Part shown: piece after piece, positions 7,215-15,325 of the stretch | Layout: every line of letters starts with the position of its first letter | Numbering within the stretch: position 1 is the first letter of the stretch | DNA from: Acidobacteriia bacterium UBA6623 | GTDB lineage: Bacteria > Acidobacteriota > Terriglobia > Bryobacterales > UBA6623 | Direction of reading: 5' to 3' | NCBI GenBank assembly: GCA_002433055.1 | Contig: DJHJ01000033.1 | Location: 1 to 49,945, forward strand | DNA length: 49,945 bases | Translations under genes and position numbers: made by a program | The notes under the pieces: model-generated | Databases searched by the model: none | Told to the model about the DNA's origin: nothing | The model's input: only the letters and a program-made list of their open reading frames with translations

Positions 7215-8429
7215 ATGATCTACAGAACCTTAGCAAAGTTTGTGGTTGCAACGCTGTGCACAGCTGTACTGATCTCTCAAACAACAGAACCCAAAGACTC
7301 TCAACTTGTCGAGGCAAAGACACTAATCAGACAAGGAGCACTTCGCGAAGCAATAGAACTTCTTCGTCACATTGTAGAGGCTTACCCACAAGACGGCGAA
7401 GCACATCTGTCGCTGGGCTCTGCTCTATCGATGGTTCCTCAGCGTAACGAAGCAATAAAATTCTTACTACGAGGACTTGAGCTGCGCCCCGGTTTTGCAC
7501 CAGGCTATACAGCAGCAGGTATGGCGCTAGCTCGTCTAGGCGAACAAGACGCAGCTCTGCAAGTCTTCGAACGAGCTATACAAATTGGCGAAAAAACGGC
7601 CGATGTTCATTTTCATCTCGCCCTAATACTAGCAAGTAAAGAAAAGTTTACTCGGGCCATTGAACATATGAAGAAGGCTTTGAAATTCGAACAAAATATT
7701 CTCAAAAAGGCACACTTGCATTTTCTTCTGGGTAAACTTCATGCCGAACAGAACAGCCTCGAGATAGCGGTTAATGAGTTCAAATATTCCATCGAGTTAG
7801 ACAAAACACGGGGTGAGGTTCATCTTGCATTGGGTGTAGCCCAAAAGAAACTTTTGCGCGAAGATGAGGCTCACAAACTGTTTAAACAAGCTGTACTGTT
7901 GGACTCTGAGAATTCAACAGCCCTTTACCACTTATCTCTCGAATTACTTCGTCGAGGAAATGCGGCCGAGGCAGCAGAGCATTTACTCAAAGCTCATAGG
8001 CTGAATCCTCACTATCAACCGATTGTTTACAACCTCACACGAGCGCTTCACAAGTCCGGCAGAAAAGCCGAATCCAGTAAATATCGACAGAAGCTTGCAA
8101 AGATGCTTAAAGCTGACAACAAAGCACGCGAGAATGCTTTTGAGTCAGCTCGACTGCATGGTGAGGCGGTTTCTTTAGAAAAATCCAGCAACTATATGGA
8201 CGCACTACAAAAATACCGTGAGGTGCTCGAGTTTGAGCCTCTCAATCTTGTCGCCCGGCGTAACATGGCCCTCGTTTTGTGTCGTCTCAACCGCTGGGAA
8301 GAAGGCATTGAGGAACTCCAGGCAATACTCCGTCACTATCCCGACGACGCGGAAACCGCCCGAAGCCTAACGCTAGTTTTGGATCAAATGAAGGGAGTCG
8401 AGGAAGGGTTACCGAAGACCACTCGTTGA
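7215..8429 (+). CDS. Exported tetratricopeptide repeat protein
   Basis: A 404-residue protein with an N-terminal signal peptide (about 1-23, hydrophobic 'FVVATLCTAVLIS') followed by about nine TPR units. Typical units include 'GEAHLSLGSALSMVPQRNEA', 'GYTAAGMALARLGEQDAALQ' and 'NLVARRNMALVLCRLNRWEE'. TPR arrays are helical scaffolds for protein-protein contacts. A periplasmic location is predicted from the signal sequence. No catalytic domain is attached. The gene is single, divergent from folP and convergent with the HIT gene, leaving just 9 bases between the stop codons. Its partners cannot be told from the context. Confidence 0.85.
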   Translation: MIYRTLAKFVVATLCTAVLISQTTEPKDSQLVEAKTLIRQGALREAIELLRHIVEAYPQDGEAHLSLGSALSMVPQRNEAIKFLLRGLELRPGFAPGYTAAGMALARLGEQDAALQVFERAIQIGEKTADVHFHLALILASKEKFTRAIEHMKKALKFEQNILKKAHLHFLLGKLHAEQNSLEIAVNEFKYSIELDKTRGEVHLALGVAQKKLLREDEAHKLFKQAVLLDSENSTALYHLSLELLRRGNAAEAAEHLLKAHRLNPHYQPIVYNLTRALHKSGRKAESSKYRQKLAKMLKADNKARENAFESARLHGEAVSLEKSSNYMDALQKYREVLEFEPLNLVARRNMALVLCRLNRWEEGIEELQAILRHYPDDAETARSLTLVLDQMKGVEEGLPKTTR

Positions 8430-8438
8430 CGCGTTTGA

Positions 8439-8930
8439 CTAGGGGGCAACACGCCGGAATTCGTCCCTCAATCGCCTCCAAGTTTCAGGAAGTTCCTCCG
8501 GCAATACCCGGGTCTCAGCAACCACCGTCTCAAAGTTACTATCACCTATCCACCTCGGTAATACATGCATATGTATATGACCGGCTACACCAGCACCCGC
8601 AGCCTTACCAATATTCATGCCAACATTGACACCTTCACTTCGATAGAGTTTACGTACTGTAGTTTCGAGTTGTTGGGTCAGTCTCATCATCTCGGCTGCA
8701 ACATCTTCGCCAAGCGTTCCAAGTGTTGCAACATGCCTGAAAGGTAGAACCATGGCATGGCCACTATTGTAGGGATATCTATTCAGTACGACAAAATTGT
8801 CCTTGCCTCGATGGACGACCAAGTTAGCCTCATCGTCATTTGATTCGGCTATCTGGCAAAACACACAGCCTTCCTCCGAGACCTTCTCTGTTATGTACTT
8901 ATAGCGCCAAGGAGTCCAAAGATAATCCAT
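8439..8930 (-). CDS. HIT-family nucleotide hydrolase/transferase (AP4A phosphorylase-like)
   Basis: A 163-residue HIT protein. 'MDYLWTPWRYKYI' is the usual start of this subfamily, so the ATG at 8930 is chosen over the in-frame ATG at 8981. A zinc-type 'CVFCQI' follows, then 'NRYPYNSGHAMVLPFRHVATL', and the catalytic histidine triad 'HIHMHVLPRW'. Members cleave or transfer phosphate bonds of dinucleoside polyphosphates or nucleotide adducts in the cytoplasm. The gene is the last of a same-strand run rpe, bamD, HU, HIT, with 51 bases separating it from HU, so co-transcription is likely. Confidence 0.93.
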   Translation of the reverse strand: MDYLWTPWRYKYITEKVSEEGCVFCQIAESNDDEANLVVHRGKDNFVVLNRYPYNSGHAMVLPFRHVATLGTLGEDVAAEMMRLTQQLETTVRKLYRSEGVNVGMNIGKAAGAGVAGHIHMHVLPRWIGDSNFETVVAETRVLPEELPETWRRLRDEFRRVAP

Positions 8931-8981
8931 TGAGATCAGGTTCCCTGGGTCAAAACCCAGATGCCATGCAATGTCTAGCAA

Positions 8982-9290
8982 TTAGCGAACAAGCGGGGTG
9001 GCTGGCGGAGGTGGTCCACCGTTGACGACATCTCTCAGTTCCTTGCCAGGCTTAAAGAAGGGTATTGTCTTCGGAGGAACCTGCACCTGTTCACCGGATT
9101 GAGGATTACGTCCCGTACGACCTCGGCGTTGACGGGTACGGAAACTTCCGAAACCCCTAATTTCAATTTTATCGCCACCTCGCAACGACTTTACTATGCT
9201 GCTAAAGATCGCCTCAACGATAACTTCTGCATCCTTGCGGGTAACTTCCACAACCCTAGCTACTTCCTCTACTAAGTCTGCTTTGGTCAT
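8982..9290 (-). CDS. HU/IHF-family DNA-binding protein
   Basis: A 102-residue nucleoid protein. It starts 'MTKADLVEEVARV', includes the conserved 'GDKIEIRGFGSFRTRQR', the beta-arm 'RTGRNPQSGEQVQVPPKTIPFFKPGKEL', and a short Pro-rich tail (GGPPPPATPLVR). It bends DNA as a dimer. The ATG at 9290 matches the family start, while upstream in-frame codons to 9377 encode non-conserved residues and are rejected. The arm reads IHF-like, but alpha and beta types and HU cannot be separated reliably by eye. It lies between bamD and the HIT gene on the same strand. Confidence 0.95.
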   Translation of the reverse strand: MTKADLVEEVARVVEVTRKDAEVIVEAIFSSIVKSLRGGDKIEIRGFGSFRTRQRRGRTGRNPQSGEQVQVPPKTIPFFKPGKELRDVVNGGPPPPATPLVR

Positions 9291-9437
9291 AAGGCTCGGT
9301 TCTGTCCCTTCTTCTCGACGACTTTCCCAAACGACGGATGATAGCATGATTGGCATCGCATCGCATACGAAAACCATTTGCCAGGTCCAGCCACCATTGC
9401 TTACTCAGTCCTTTGCCTATTGCTTACGACGAACTCC

Positions 9438-10547
9438 CTACTCAGAACCCAGTTTCGTCTCGGACGGATCTTCTACCGTTTCCACAGTTACCTCAGCACT
9501 CGGCTCTGCACTTCCAGGCTCTTTATTACGATCAGTATCAGCGGCTAGACTGCTGCTTAAATCAGTCATCTTGCGAATACCAGCAGGTACGGTAGGAATT
9601 AACGGACCAGACGCCGGTTTACCACGTTTTGCTACACGCTCCAAGTCTGGCTTTCCGCTAAACACTCCGAAGGTTTTTCCAAGTCTCCCCTTTTCAGTAC
9701 GGTGTTCAAGGTTATACTTCATTACCTCAAACATCTCTGCGTCGGGTTCTGGAATTGGGCGATCAAACGCTACAAGCTTTTCCTTTGCTCCTTCAACATA
9801 AGGGCTCAATGGATAATCTCTTACAAGTTTGGCGTAGCTATCAGCAGCATTTTTCTGAAAATCAGAACCCATCTTCTCATAGGTTTCACCAAGCAGCCAG
9901 AGCGCATGGTCACTTTGACTAAAAAGTGGGTAATGGTCAGTCACAGTCTGCAGTCGATTGGCACCCGCACGAAAACTGCCTTTCTTGGCGTAGAAGGTAC
10001 CCACTCGATATTCCCCCTCGGCAATGACCTCTTGTATATCACGCAACATCTGTTCAGTAGACTCGATGAAAACACTATCTGGAAATTTCATTATCAACTG
10101 TCGACATTCCTGGTCAGCTCGTAAAGCATGTGTGTTGTCACGATCTGCCTTCTGCATTTGCTCGTAGTGAATCTCACAAACTTTCATCTGTGATTCGGCG
10201 GCCTCCTCCATAGTCGGGAAGAATGTAATGAAGTCTTTGTACTCAGCCTCTGCCTGAGCCAGAGCATGTCGGCCACCTTCTCTGTACCAACTATCTGCAA
10301 TCGCTAATTTTGCTTTTGCAATATATTCACTATCCGGGTAGGTGTTGATCAGGGTCTGCAGAGTCAGTCTTGCCAACTCAAACTTTCTCTTCTCGATGTC
10401 ATTGATTGCCTTGTCAAACAAGACCTTATCGGGTTGTTCAGAATTGTTGGCAATAGGGTTATCGTACGCCTTACGGCATCCAGTTACAGCAACTGTGACC
10501 GTGAGACACACAGTCAAAACCACCGTCCAGAAGTATCTCGTTTTCAA
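9438..10547 (-). CDS. bamD: Outer membrane assembly lipoprotein BamD (YfiO)
   Basis: A 369-residue lipoprotein. A signal peptide (TRYFWTVVLTVCLTVTVAVTG) ends at a Cys-containing lipobox (VTGC), so the protein is predicted to be anchored to the outer membrane's inner face. Five TPR-like units follow, including 'DKAINDIEKRKFELARLTLQ', 'AEAEYKDFITFFPTMEEA' and 'GETYEKMGSDFQKNAADSYA'. With BamA it helps insert beta-barrel proteins. The C-terminal roughly 100 residues are low-complexity and charged, longer than in E. coli. The start is a TTG at 10547, with GGTGGAG just upstream; longer ATG starts would overlap rpe and spoil the signal peptide. It lies 25 bases downstream of rpe. Confidence 0.88.
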   Translation of the reverse strand: MKTRYFWTVVLTVCLTVTVAVTGCRKAYDNPIANNSEQPDKVLFDKAINDIEKRKFELARLTLQTLINTYPDSEYIAKAKLAIADSWYREGGRHALAQAEAEYKDFITFFPTMEEAAESQMKVCEIHYEQMQKADRDNTHALRADQECRQLIMKFPDSVFIESTEQMLRDIQEVIAEGEYRVGTFYAKKGSFRAGANRLQTVTDHYPLFSQSDHALWLLGETYEKMGSDFQKNAADSYAKLVRDYPLSPYVEGAKEKLVAFDRPIPEPDAEMFEVMKYNLEHRTEKGRLGKTFGVFSGKPDLERVAKRGKPASGPLIPTVPAGIRKMTDLSSSLAADTDRNKEPGSAEPSAEVTVETVEDPSETKLGSE

Positions 10548-10572
10548 AATCTCCACCTCTCCCTTCGAACTA

Positions 10573-11247
10573 TCAAACCTCAACCAATCGAGTTTCATCG
10601 AGAATTCGGCGCATATTCTTAAGGGCTGCTCGCGGGTCATCCGTACCAAAAATAGCCGAACCAGTCACCACAATATCACAGCCTGCTTCGACAACTACGG
10701 GAAGATTGGTCAAATTCACTCCGCCGTCAATTTGAATTCGGAAGTCAAGCTGTCGATCCTCTCGTGTCCTTTTGATCCGACGAACCTTCTCGAGAGTATG
10801 AGGCAATAACTTTTGCCCACCAAAACCAGGGTTTACACTCATGATAAGTACAAAATCAACTGCTTCCAAAACATCATCGAGAGCATGCACAGGGGTAGCT
10901 GGATTCAATACAACACCTGCCTCGACTCCCAGGCTCCGAATCAAATTGACACTACGATCAAGATGCGAGCAGGCCTCCTCGTGCACAGAAATCATATTCG
11001 CACCAGCTTCGACGAAACCGGGCACATATCGGTCTGGCTCTTCCGTCATGAGATGGCAATCTAGCAATAAATCTGTTGTAGCTCGTAGTGATTGCACAAC
11101 TGGTAGACCAACCGAAATATTGGGAACAAATCGGCCGTCCATTACGTCAATATGCAACATGGTCGCTCCTCCACTCTTGACGGCCGCGATTTGCTCACCA
11201 AGCCGCGCAAAATCGGCCGACAAAATTGAAGGAGAAATCTCTACCAT
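10573..11247 (-). CDS. rpe: Ribulose-phosphate 3-epimerase
   Basis: A 224-residue TIM-barrel enzyme interconverting ribulose-5-phosphate and xylulose-5-phosphate in the pentose phosphate pathway. Signatures are 'ISPSILSADFARLGEQI', 'HIDVMDGRFVPNISVGLPVV', 'DCHLMTEEPDRYV', 'SVHEEACSHLD', 'LIMSVNPGFGGQ', 'QIDGGVNLTNL' and 'VTGSAIFGTDDP'. The metal-binding His and Asp pairs are all present. It is first in the minus-strand run leading to bamD, HU and HIT. Confidence 0.97.
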   Translation of the reverse strand: MVEISPSILSADFARLGEQIAAVKSGGATMLHIDVMDGRFVPNISVGLPVVQSLRATTDLLLDCHLMTEEPDRYVPGFVEAGANMISVHEEACSHLDRSVNLIRSLGVEAGVVLNPATPVHALDDVLEAVDFVLIMSVNPGFGGQKLLPHTLEKVRRIKRTREDRQLDFRIQIDGGVNLTNLPVVVEAGCDIVVTGSAIFGTDDPRAALKNMRRILDETRLVEV

Positions 11248-11359
11248 GGGGACGACCCTTCCTAGGTGCTCCCTTTATTATAGGCACCAACCGAGAAAGG
11301 CAATAGGTCCGATCTTATCTATTCTTGTGTTCGATCACCGAGTTTTCATCCAATCGATT

Positions 11360-11402
11360 TGATAGGTAGAGTTCTTCATCGGCTAACCCAACGAACCTAT
11401 CA
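11360..11402. repeat. 8-bp inverted repeat in the rpe/DUF3500 divergent region
   Basis: TGATAGGT (11360-11367) and ACCTATCA (11395-11402) form a perfect inverted repeat, 27 bases apart, between the divergent starts of rpe (11247) and the DUF3500 gene (11492). A TATAAT hexamer lies at 11457-11462, 29 bases before the DUF3500 start, without an obvious -35. The repeat could be an operator; nothing else supports this. Confidence 0.35.
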
Positions 11403-11491
11403 CGATCAAAGTTGTTGTTTTCCTATCCAACAGCAGTAGAAACAACCCTATTGGGTTATAATTGCCGAGATATCATCAAAGAAAGGTTCCC

Positions 11492-12583
11492 ATGTGCCGT
11501 CATATAAAGATTCGTACCGTTGGACTGTTGTTGTGCGCTGTAGCACTAACAGCCACTCATCAAACCAGTAAAACAGAACGCGCGATGACGGAGACGGCCA
11601 ACCGATTTTTAACGGCATTAACAACCCAACAGAAAGCCTCAGCTCAGTATGACTTCAAGGCAGAACAGAGGATGCTTTGGCACTTCGTACCGGACAACAA
11701 CTTTGAGAAGCACTATGGCTTTCCCCGCCCCGGCCTTAACTATAAAAGAATGAATTCCAAACAGCGACGTCTTGCCGAAGAGCTACTAAGTACCGGCCTT
11801 AGCAACGCTGGTCTTTTAAAAGCAATCACTGTAATGAGCCTTGAAAACATCCTGAAACGAAAAGAAAATGACACAGTAGGCCGTCGAGATCCAAACAAAT
11901 ATTACTTTTCAATCTACGGCAAGCCCGGCACTGACAGAACCTGGGCTTGGAGAGCAGAAGGTCACCATCTTTCTCTTCACTACACTCTCAGAAATGGCCA
12001 ACTGATCGCATCAACTCCTACATTTTTCGGAGCTAATCCCCATAAGGTTGAGGATGGTGCCCGAAAGGGACTTCGGGCTCTGTCAGAAGAAGAGGATTTG
12101 GCACGCTCGCTAGTCAGAGCTCTGGACTCAGATCAACGTAAAAAGGCACTAATAGCGGCTAGAGCTCCCAGAGACATTCTCACTAGTGCGGACACACGTG
12201 CAGTACTTGAAGACCAACCACCAGGCCTGTCTGCATCGGCAATGAACACAAATCAGTTCAAACTGTTACTGGCCTTAGTGGACGAATATGCCAACAACAT
12301 GCCAGATCAAGTGGCAATGCAACGTCGCAACGCTATACGAAATGTCCCGCGAGGCAGGGTGTTTTTTGCTTGGGCAGGCAGCTTCGAGCCGGGTCTTGGG
12401 GATTACTATCGTGTACAAACCCCAAGTTTCCTAATTGAATATGACAATACACAAAACAAAAATAACCACAGCCATAGTGTTTGGCGTGACTACGACGGTG
12501 ATTTCGGCCGGGACCTTTTGGCTCTACACTATCAACAATTCGCACACGGTAGCGGTGTGCACAACTCGACACCTGCAGACTGA
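11492..12583 (+). CDS. Secreted DUF3500-domain protein
   Basis: A 363-residue protein with an N-terminal signal peptide (about 1-22, 'IKIRTVGLLLCAVALTATH'). The rest matches DUF3500: 'QRMLWHFVPDN' early, 'RTWAWRAEGHHLSLHYTL' with 'TPTFFGANP' in the middle, and the terminal 'HSHSVWRDYDGDFGRDLLALHY' region, of which the last part carries several His and Asp residues. The ATG at 11492, preceded by AAAGG, is chosen over an upstream TTG because it gives a clean signal peptide. The family has no established function; the conserved His/Asp residues suggest metal or ligand binding. The next two genes follow closely and may be co-transcribed with it. Confidence 0.85.
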   Translation: MCRHIKIRTVGLLLCAVALTATHQTSKTERAMTETANRFLTALTTQQKASAQYDFKAEQRMLWHFVPDNNFEKHYGFPRPGLNYKRMNSKQRRLAEELLSTGLSNAGLLKAITVMSLENILKRKENDTVGRRDPNKYYFSIYGKPGTDRTWAWRAEGHHLSLHYTLRNGQLIASTPTFFGANPHKVEDGARKGLRALSEEEDLARSLVRALDSDQRKKALIAARAPRDILTSADTRAVLEDQPPGLSASAMNTNQFKLLLALVDEYANNMPDQVAMQRRNAIRNVPRGRVFFAWAGSFEPGLGDYYRVQTPSFLIEYDNTQNKNNHSHSVWRDYDGDFGRDLLALHYQQFAHGSGVHNSTPAD

Positions 12584-12601
12584 TCTACAACCGGTAGCTT
12601 T

Positions 12602-12973
12602 GTGAAAAATCAGCTCTACTATTTCGTTGGTGACCTCGTCACCACTACCACAACTGGTGGACTAACAGGAGCTGCATGTGCGCTTGTCGTCCAAAATGGT
12701 TGGAACTCGTTGGTAGCCATGGCTCTAGGTATGTTACTGGGCATGTTTTTGGCACTCATATTAAACGCTTTCCTCGGAATCCTTTTTGGGGCATTGGAAG
12801 TCATGATTTTAACCATGCTCACAGGCATGGTGACTGGTATGATCGTCGCAATGCAGGCCACTGGTGGTATTTCTTTCTATTCTGCAGTGCGACTCGGTGT
12901 TGAAGTAGGGTCTGGCGTCATCGCATTTACATACTTAACGAACTCACTTCTAAGAGGTGAAGTTAGACAATGA
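12602..12973 (+). CDS. Small polytopic membrane protein, unknown function
   Basis: A 123-residue, very hydrophobic protein with three to four transmembrane segments (about 15-30, 37-62, 65-87 and 95-115) rich in Gly, Met and Leu (VAMALGMLLGMFLALIL). No charged catalytic motif is seen. Translation appears to begin at GTG 12602, with no strong ribosome-binding site. The stop overlaps the methyltransferase start in an ATGA junction, so the two are translationally coupled. I do not recognise the family; the coupling suggests it works with the methyltransferase, perhaps as a membrane partner. Confidence 0.7.
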   Translation: MKNQLYYFVGDLVTTTTTGGLTGAACALVVQNGWNSLVAMALGMLLGMFLALILNAFLGILFGALEVMILTMLTGMVTGMIVAMQATGGISFYSAVRLGVEVGSGVIAFTYLTNSLLRGEVRQ

Positions 12974-13581
12974 ACTTATCAACCCGTAAGAAATGGGATA
13001 CTGCAGCCCAAGGTTACGACTTGCTCACTCGCGGAACCGACCAGCGATGGGCGCAACACAAAGCTCATTTTTTCTCACCAATGCAAGGAAAAGTTCTTTT
13101 TCTTGCAGCAGGCACAGGCCTTGATTTTAAATTTTTTCCCTCTCAGCAGGACATCACAGCAATCGACATTAGTCCCAAGATGGTTAAACTTGCTCGTCAA
13201 CGTGCCATCGAAGACTACGACGGGATTATCGACATACATGAAATGGATGTTCACCAAATGTTATTTCCTGACGAAACATTTGACCAGATTTACACGGCTT
13301 GCACACTATGTTCAATTCCGAATCCAGTTGAAGGCTTGATTCATTTACGTCGCGTCCTCAAACCTCACGGTGAGTTACACATGTTTGAACATACTGCAAG
13401 CCACTATCCTCCCTTCAACCTAATACTTAACATGATGTCTCCACTTATGAGTCGTTTTGGACCCGAAATGAATCGCGATACAGTCACCAATGTACGCAGA
13501 GCAGGTTTTGCCATTCACAGGGTTGAGAACCTGCATCTCGACATACTCAAAGTAATATGTGCGACTCGTGGCAAGATTTGA
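12970..13581 (+). CDS. Class I SAM-dependent methyltransferase (PmtA/METTL7-like)
   Basis: A 203-residue methyltransferase. Motif I is 'VLFLAAGTGLDFKFFP' (a variant lacking the second Gly), motif II 'ITAIDISPKMVKLARQRA', and the post-motif region reads 'FDQIYTACTLCSIPNPVEGLIHLRRVLKPHGELHMFEH' when followed through. The C-terminal 'NRDTVTNVRRAGFAI' resembles small phospholipid or METTL7-like methyltransferases. Substrate cannot be told; a lipid or other small hydrophobic molecule would suit the coupled membrane protein upstream. It overlaps that gene by 4 bases. Confidence 0.8.
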   Translation: MNLSTRKKWDTAAQGYDLLTRGTDQRWAQHKAHFFSPMQGKVLFLAAGTGLDFKFFPSQQDITAIDISPKMVKLARQRAIEDYDGIIDIHEMDVHQMLFPDETFDQIYTACTLCSIPNPVEGLIHLRRVLKPHGELHMFEHTASHYPPFNLILNMMSPLMSRFGPEMNRDTVTNVRRAGFAIHRVENLHLDILKVICATRGKI

Positions 13582-13607
13582 TTCTTATATGTCGGAGATC
13601 AAGCATA

Positions 13608-13688
13608 ATGGAAATTCTAAGTGTTGGCTCAGGTAGATTAGGTTTTGATGGCCGATCATCCGCCTGGGTGCTAAACTGTTGCCTTTAA
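13608..13688 (+). CDS. Possible 26-residue small ORF, perhaps a remnant
   Basis: An ATG preceded by GGAG at 8-11 bases opens a 26-codon frame (MEILSVGSGRLGFDGRSS... ) ending in TAA 13 bases before the ferredoxin gene. The start resembles the first strand of metallo-beta-lactamase-fold proteins, so it may be a leftover N-terminus or only a chance leader. Nothing beyond the start site and the short similarity supports it. Confidence 0.2.
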   Translation: MEILSVGSGRLGFDGRSSAWVLNCCL

Positions 13689-13701
13689 ATGGGCTTTACG
13701 G

Positions 13702-14553
13702 ATGCAAATTGACACTACAAAATGCGTGGCCTGCAGTAACTGTGTTCCCGTTTGTCCGATGGGGGCAATATATGTGGATTCATCCGTTAATCGTGCCAAG
13801 ATTAACCTAGATGAATGTGTCGAATGTGGAGCCTGTTCTCGCATGAGCAATGAAACTCTAAATCCTCACTTGGTTCGTAGTGTTCGTTCACTGGCAAAAA
13901 TATTCCGTTTTCGTTTCGAACCTGAACCAGATGTTTGCCCCACATCTGCTTTCGTGATAGATGACTTGCCTTATCCACGCATTGTTAGACGTATCTTCAG
14001 CGATCCCCTTATCGAACACACCTCAACCGGTATCAAAGGCCGAGGAACCGAGGAAGTGAAAACTAACGATGTGGCACACCGTGTGAGCGTGGGCGAGGTC
14101 GGCTACGTGATTGAATTTGGACGCCCTGGAGTTGGTGTTAGGTTCCACCATATACAAACCATGACAATGGCATTGGCCAAACTAGGTGTTCACTTTGAGG
14201 GAAAAAACCCTATTACCCATCTGATGGTAGATAGGTCCCGTGGAACACTCAAGGAAGACTTACTTCATGAGAAAATTCTCTCCGCTATTGTGGAACTCAA
14301 AACAACTACAGAGGAAGTGCCCGCCATTTTAGAAACCGTCGAGAAAGTCAGCAAAACAATCGATACGGTGGTAGCTTTGGGGGTCTCCACTCGTTGTGAT
14401 CAAACGGGTAACGATCCAGTTTTAGCTCCACTGCTAGATGACCTAGGGTATGACTCCGAGCGAGCAAAGACCAATCTCGGCTTGGGACGGGTAACAAACA
14501 CCCGAAACGGAGAGGGGAATATCAGTGACGAACACTCTGCATCGGTACGGTAA
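13702..14553 (+). CDS. Ferredoxin-like protein with two 4Fe-4S motifs and a long unknown C-terminal domain
   Basis: A 283-residue protein. Residues 1-84 form a bacterial-type 2[4Fe-4S] domain: Cys8, 11, 14 and 18 (CVACSNCVPVCP), then Cys39, 42 and 45 (CVECGAC) with the last ligand Cys79 (DVCPTSAF) displaced by a 33-residue insertion. From about residue 115 there is an unrecognised domain (VGEVGYVIEFGRPGVGVRFH...) with 'HLMVDRSRGTLKEDLLHEKIL'. An electron-transfer role is likely, the partner unknown. The 3' end overlaps the next gene by 29 bases in another frame, so the two are probably one functional unit. Confidence 0.85.
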   Translation: MQIDTTKCVACSNCVPVCPMGAIYVDSSVNRAKINLDECVECGACSRMSNETLNPHLVRSVRSLAKIFRFRFEPEPDVCPTSAFVIDDLPYPRIVRRIFSDPLIEHTSTGIKGRGTEEVKTNDVAHRVSVGEVGYVIEFGRPGVGVRFHHIQTMTMALAKLGVHFEGKNPITHLMVDRSRGTLKEDLLHEKILSAIVELKTTTEEVPAILETVEKVSKTIDTVVALGVSTRCDQTGNDPVLAPLLDDLGYDSERAKTNLGLGRVTNTRNGEGNISDEHSASVR

Positions 14554-15199
14554 GGCTGCCGGCTTCGAAGACGACTACATTCTATTTGCAATTCCCTGTA
14601 AAGGCAAAAATGACGAAGAAGCCGTCAAGCGTCTTAAAGAATTTCTGGAAATCTGTGCCCGTCACCATCCTGTTAATATGGGCAATTCCACATCCGGCGC
14701 CTACAGACCATCGCAGGAACTGCACCCAACAATTCACTGGTCCCGCAACACCAAGGCTGATTATAACGGTGTGATTGCAGCAGTAGAGAAGATAGGAACC
14801 GTGGCCGCAGTCTTCAGTACTCGAAAGAAAGCTGAGGAATGCTTAGCCGACTTAATAGAGGCAGATCTGGGGTTGTCGATCAATATGAGTACATCTGTTG
14901 AAGGAGCTCATCGTGCCGCTGAGAATTGTGGCATCCACCGTCACAGCGTAGAGTACTCACTAGGGTTCCTTGATCCACACGATCATCTTCCTAACAGCCA
15001 AGTGCTTGAGTTATCAACGATGTGTGGACATGGGATGGTGTCCTTCAACTTAGCCCGCAAAATGTTGGACATGGTACGTGAAGGACGTCGCACAACTGAT
15101 CAAGCTGTAGCGACTTTGGCACGTTTTTGCCCCTGTGGCGTATACAACCCCGAACGAGCCAAACGACTACTGGAGGAGTCTCGCAAACGACAAGCCTGA
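14525..15199 (+). CDS. Cysteine-motif protein of unknown function paired with the ferredoxin
   Basis: A 224-residue protein starting at GTG 14525, supported by GGAGAGG upstream, inside the ferredoxin reading frame. I do not recognise the family. The C-terminal third has Cys167 (MCGHGM) and a Cys202-Pro-Cys204 pair (FCPCGVYNPERAKRLL), plus Cys135 followed by a His-rich 'GIHRHSVEYSLGFLDPHDH'. Three well-placed Cys and nearby His residues suggest a metal or Fe-S site. The N-terminal half is mixed helix/strand with 'ILFAIPCKGKNDEEAV'. A 29-base overlap with the ferredoxin gene indicates coupled translation and a shared task. Confidence 0.8.
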   Translation: MTNTLHRYGKAAGFEDDYILFAIPCKGKNDEEAVKRLKEFLEICARHHPVNMGNSTSGAYRPSQELHPTIHWSRNTKADYNGVIAAVEKIGTVAAVFSTRKKAEECLADLIEADLGLSINMSTSVEGAHRAAENCGIHRHSVEYSLGFLDPHDHLPNSQVLELSTMCGHGMVSFNLARKMLDMVREGRRTTDQAVATLARFCPCGVYNPERAKRLLEESRKRQA

Positions 15200-15253
15200 T
15201 AGATCGTCACTCGCAAAAGAGAGAATCTGATTACATCACAAGGAACACGAAAG

Positions 15254-15325
15254 ATGAGTCGCCATAGCAATAAATCTCCGATTGAAAGAACTCAGTTTGG
15301 CGAGTCTGGTATCTTCAGGTCATGA
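15254..15325 (+). CDS. Possible 23-residue leader ORF coupled to acpS
   Basis: An ATG with AAGGA about 9 bases upstream opens a 23-codon frame (MSRHSNKSPIERTQFGESGI...). Its TGA overlaps the acpS ATG (ATGA at 15322-15325). Such junctions usually mean translational coupling. acpS itself has little Shine-Dalgarno sequence of its own, which makes a coupling leader plausible. It could also be a chance frame. Confidence 0.35.
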   Translation: MSRHSNKSPIERTQFGESGIFRS

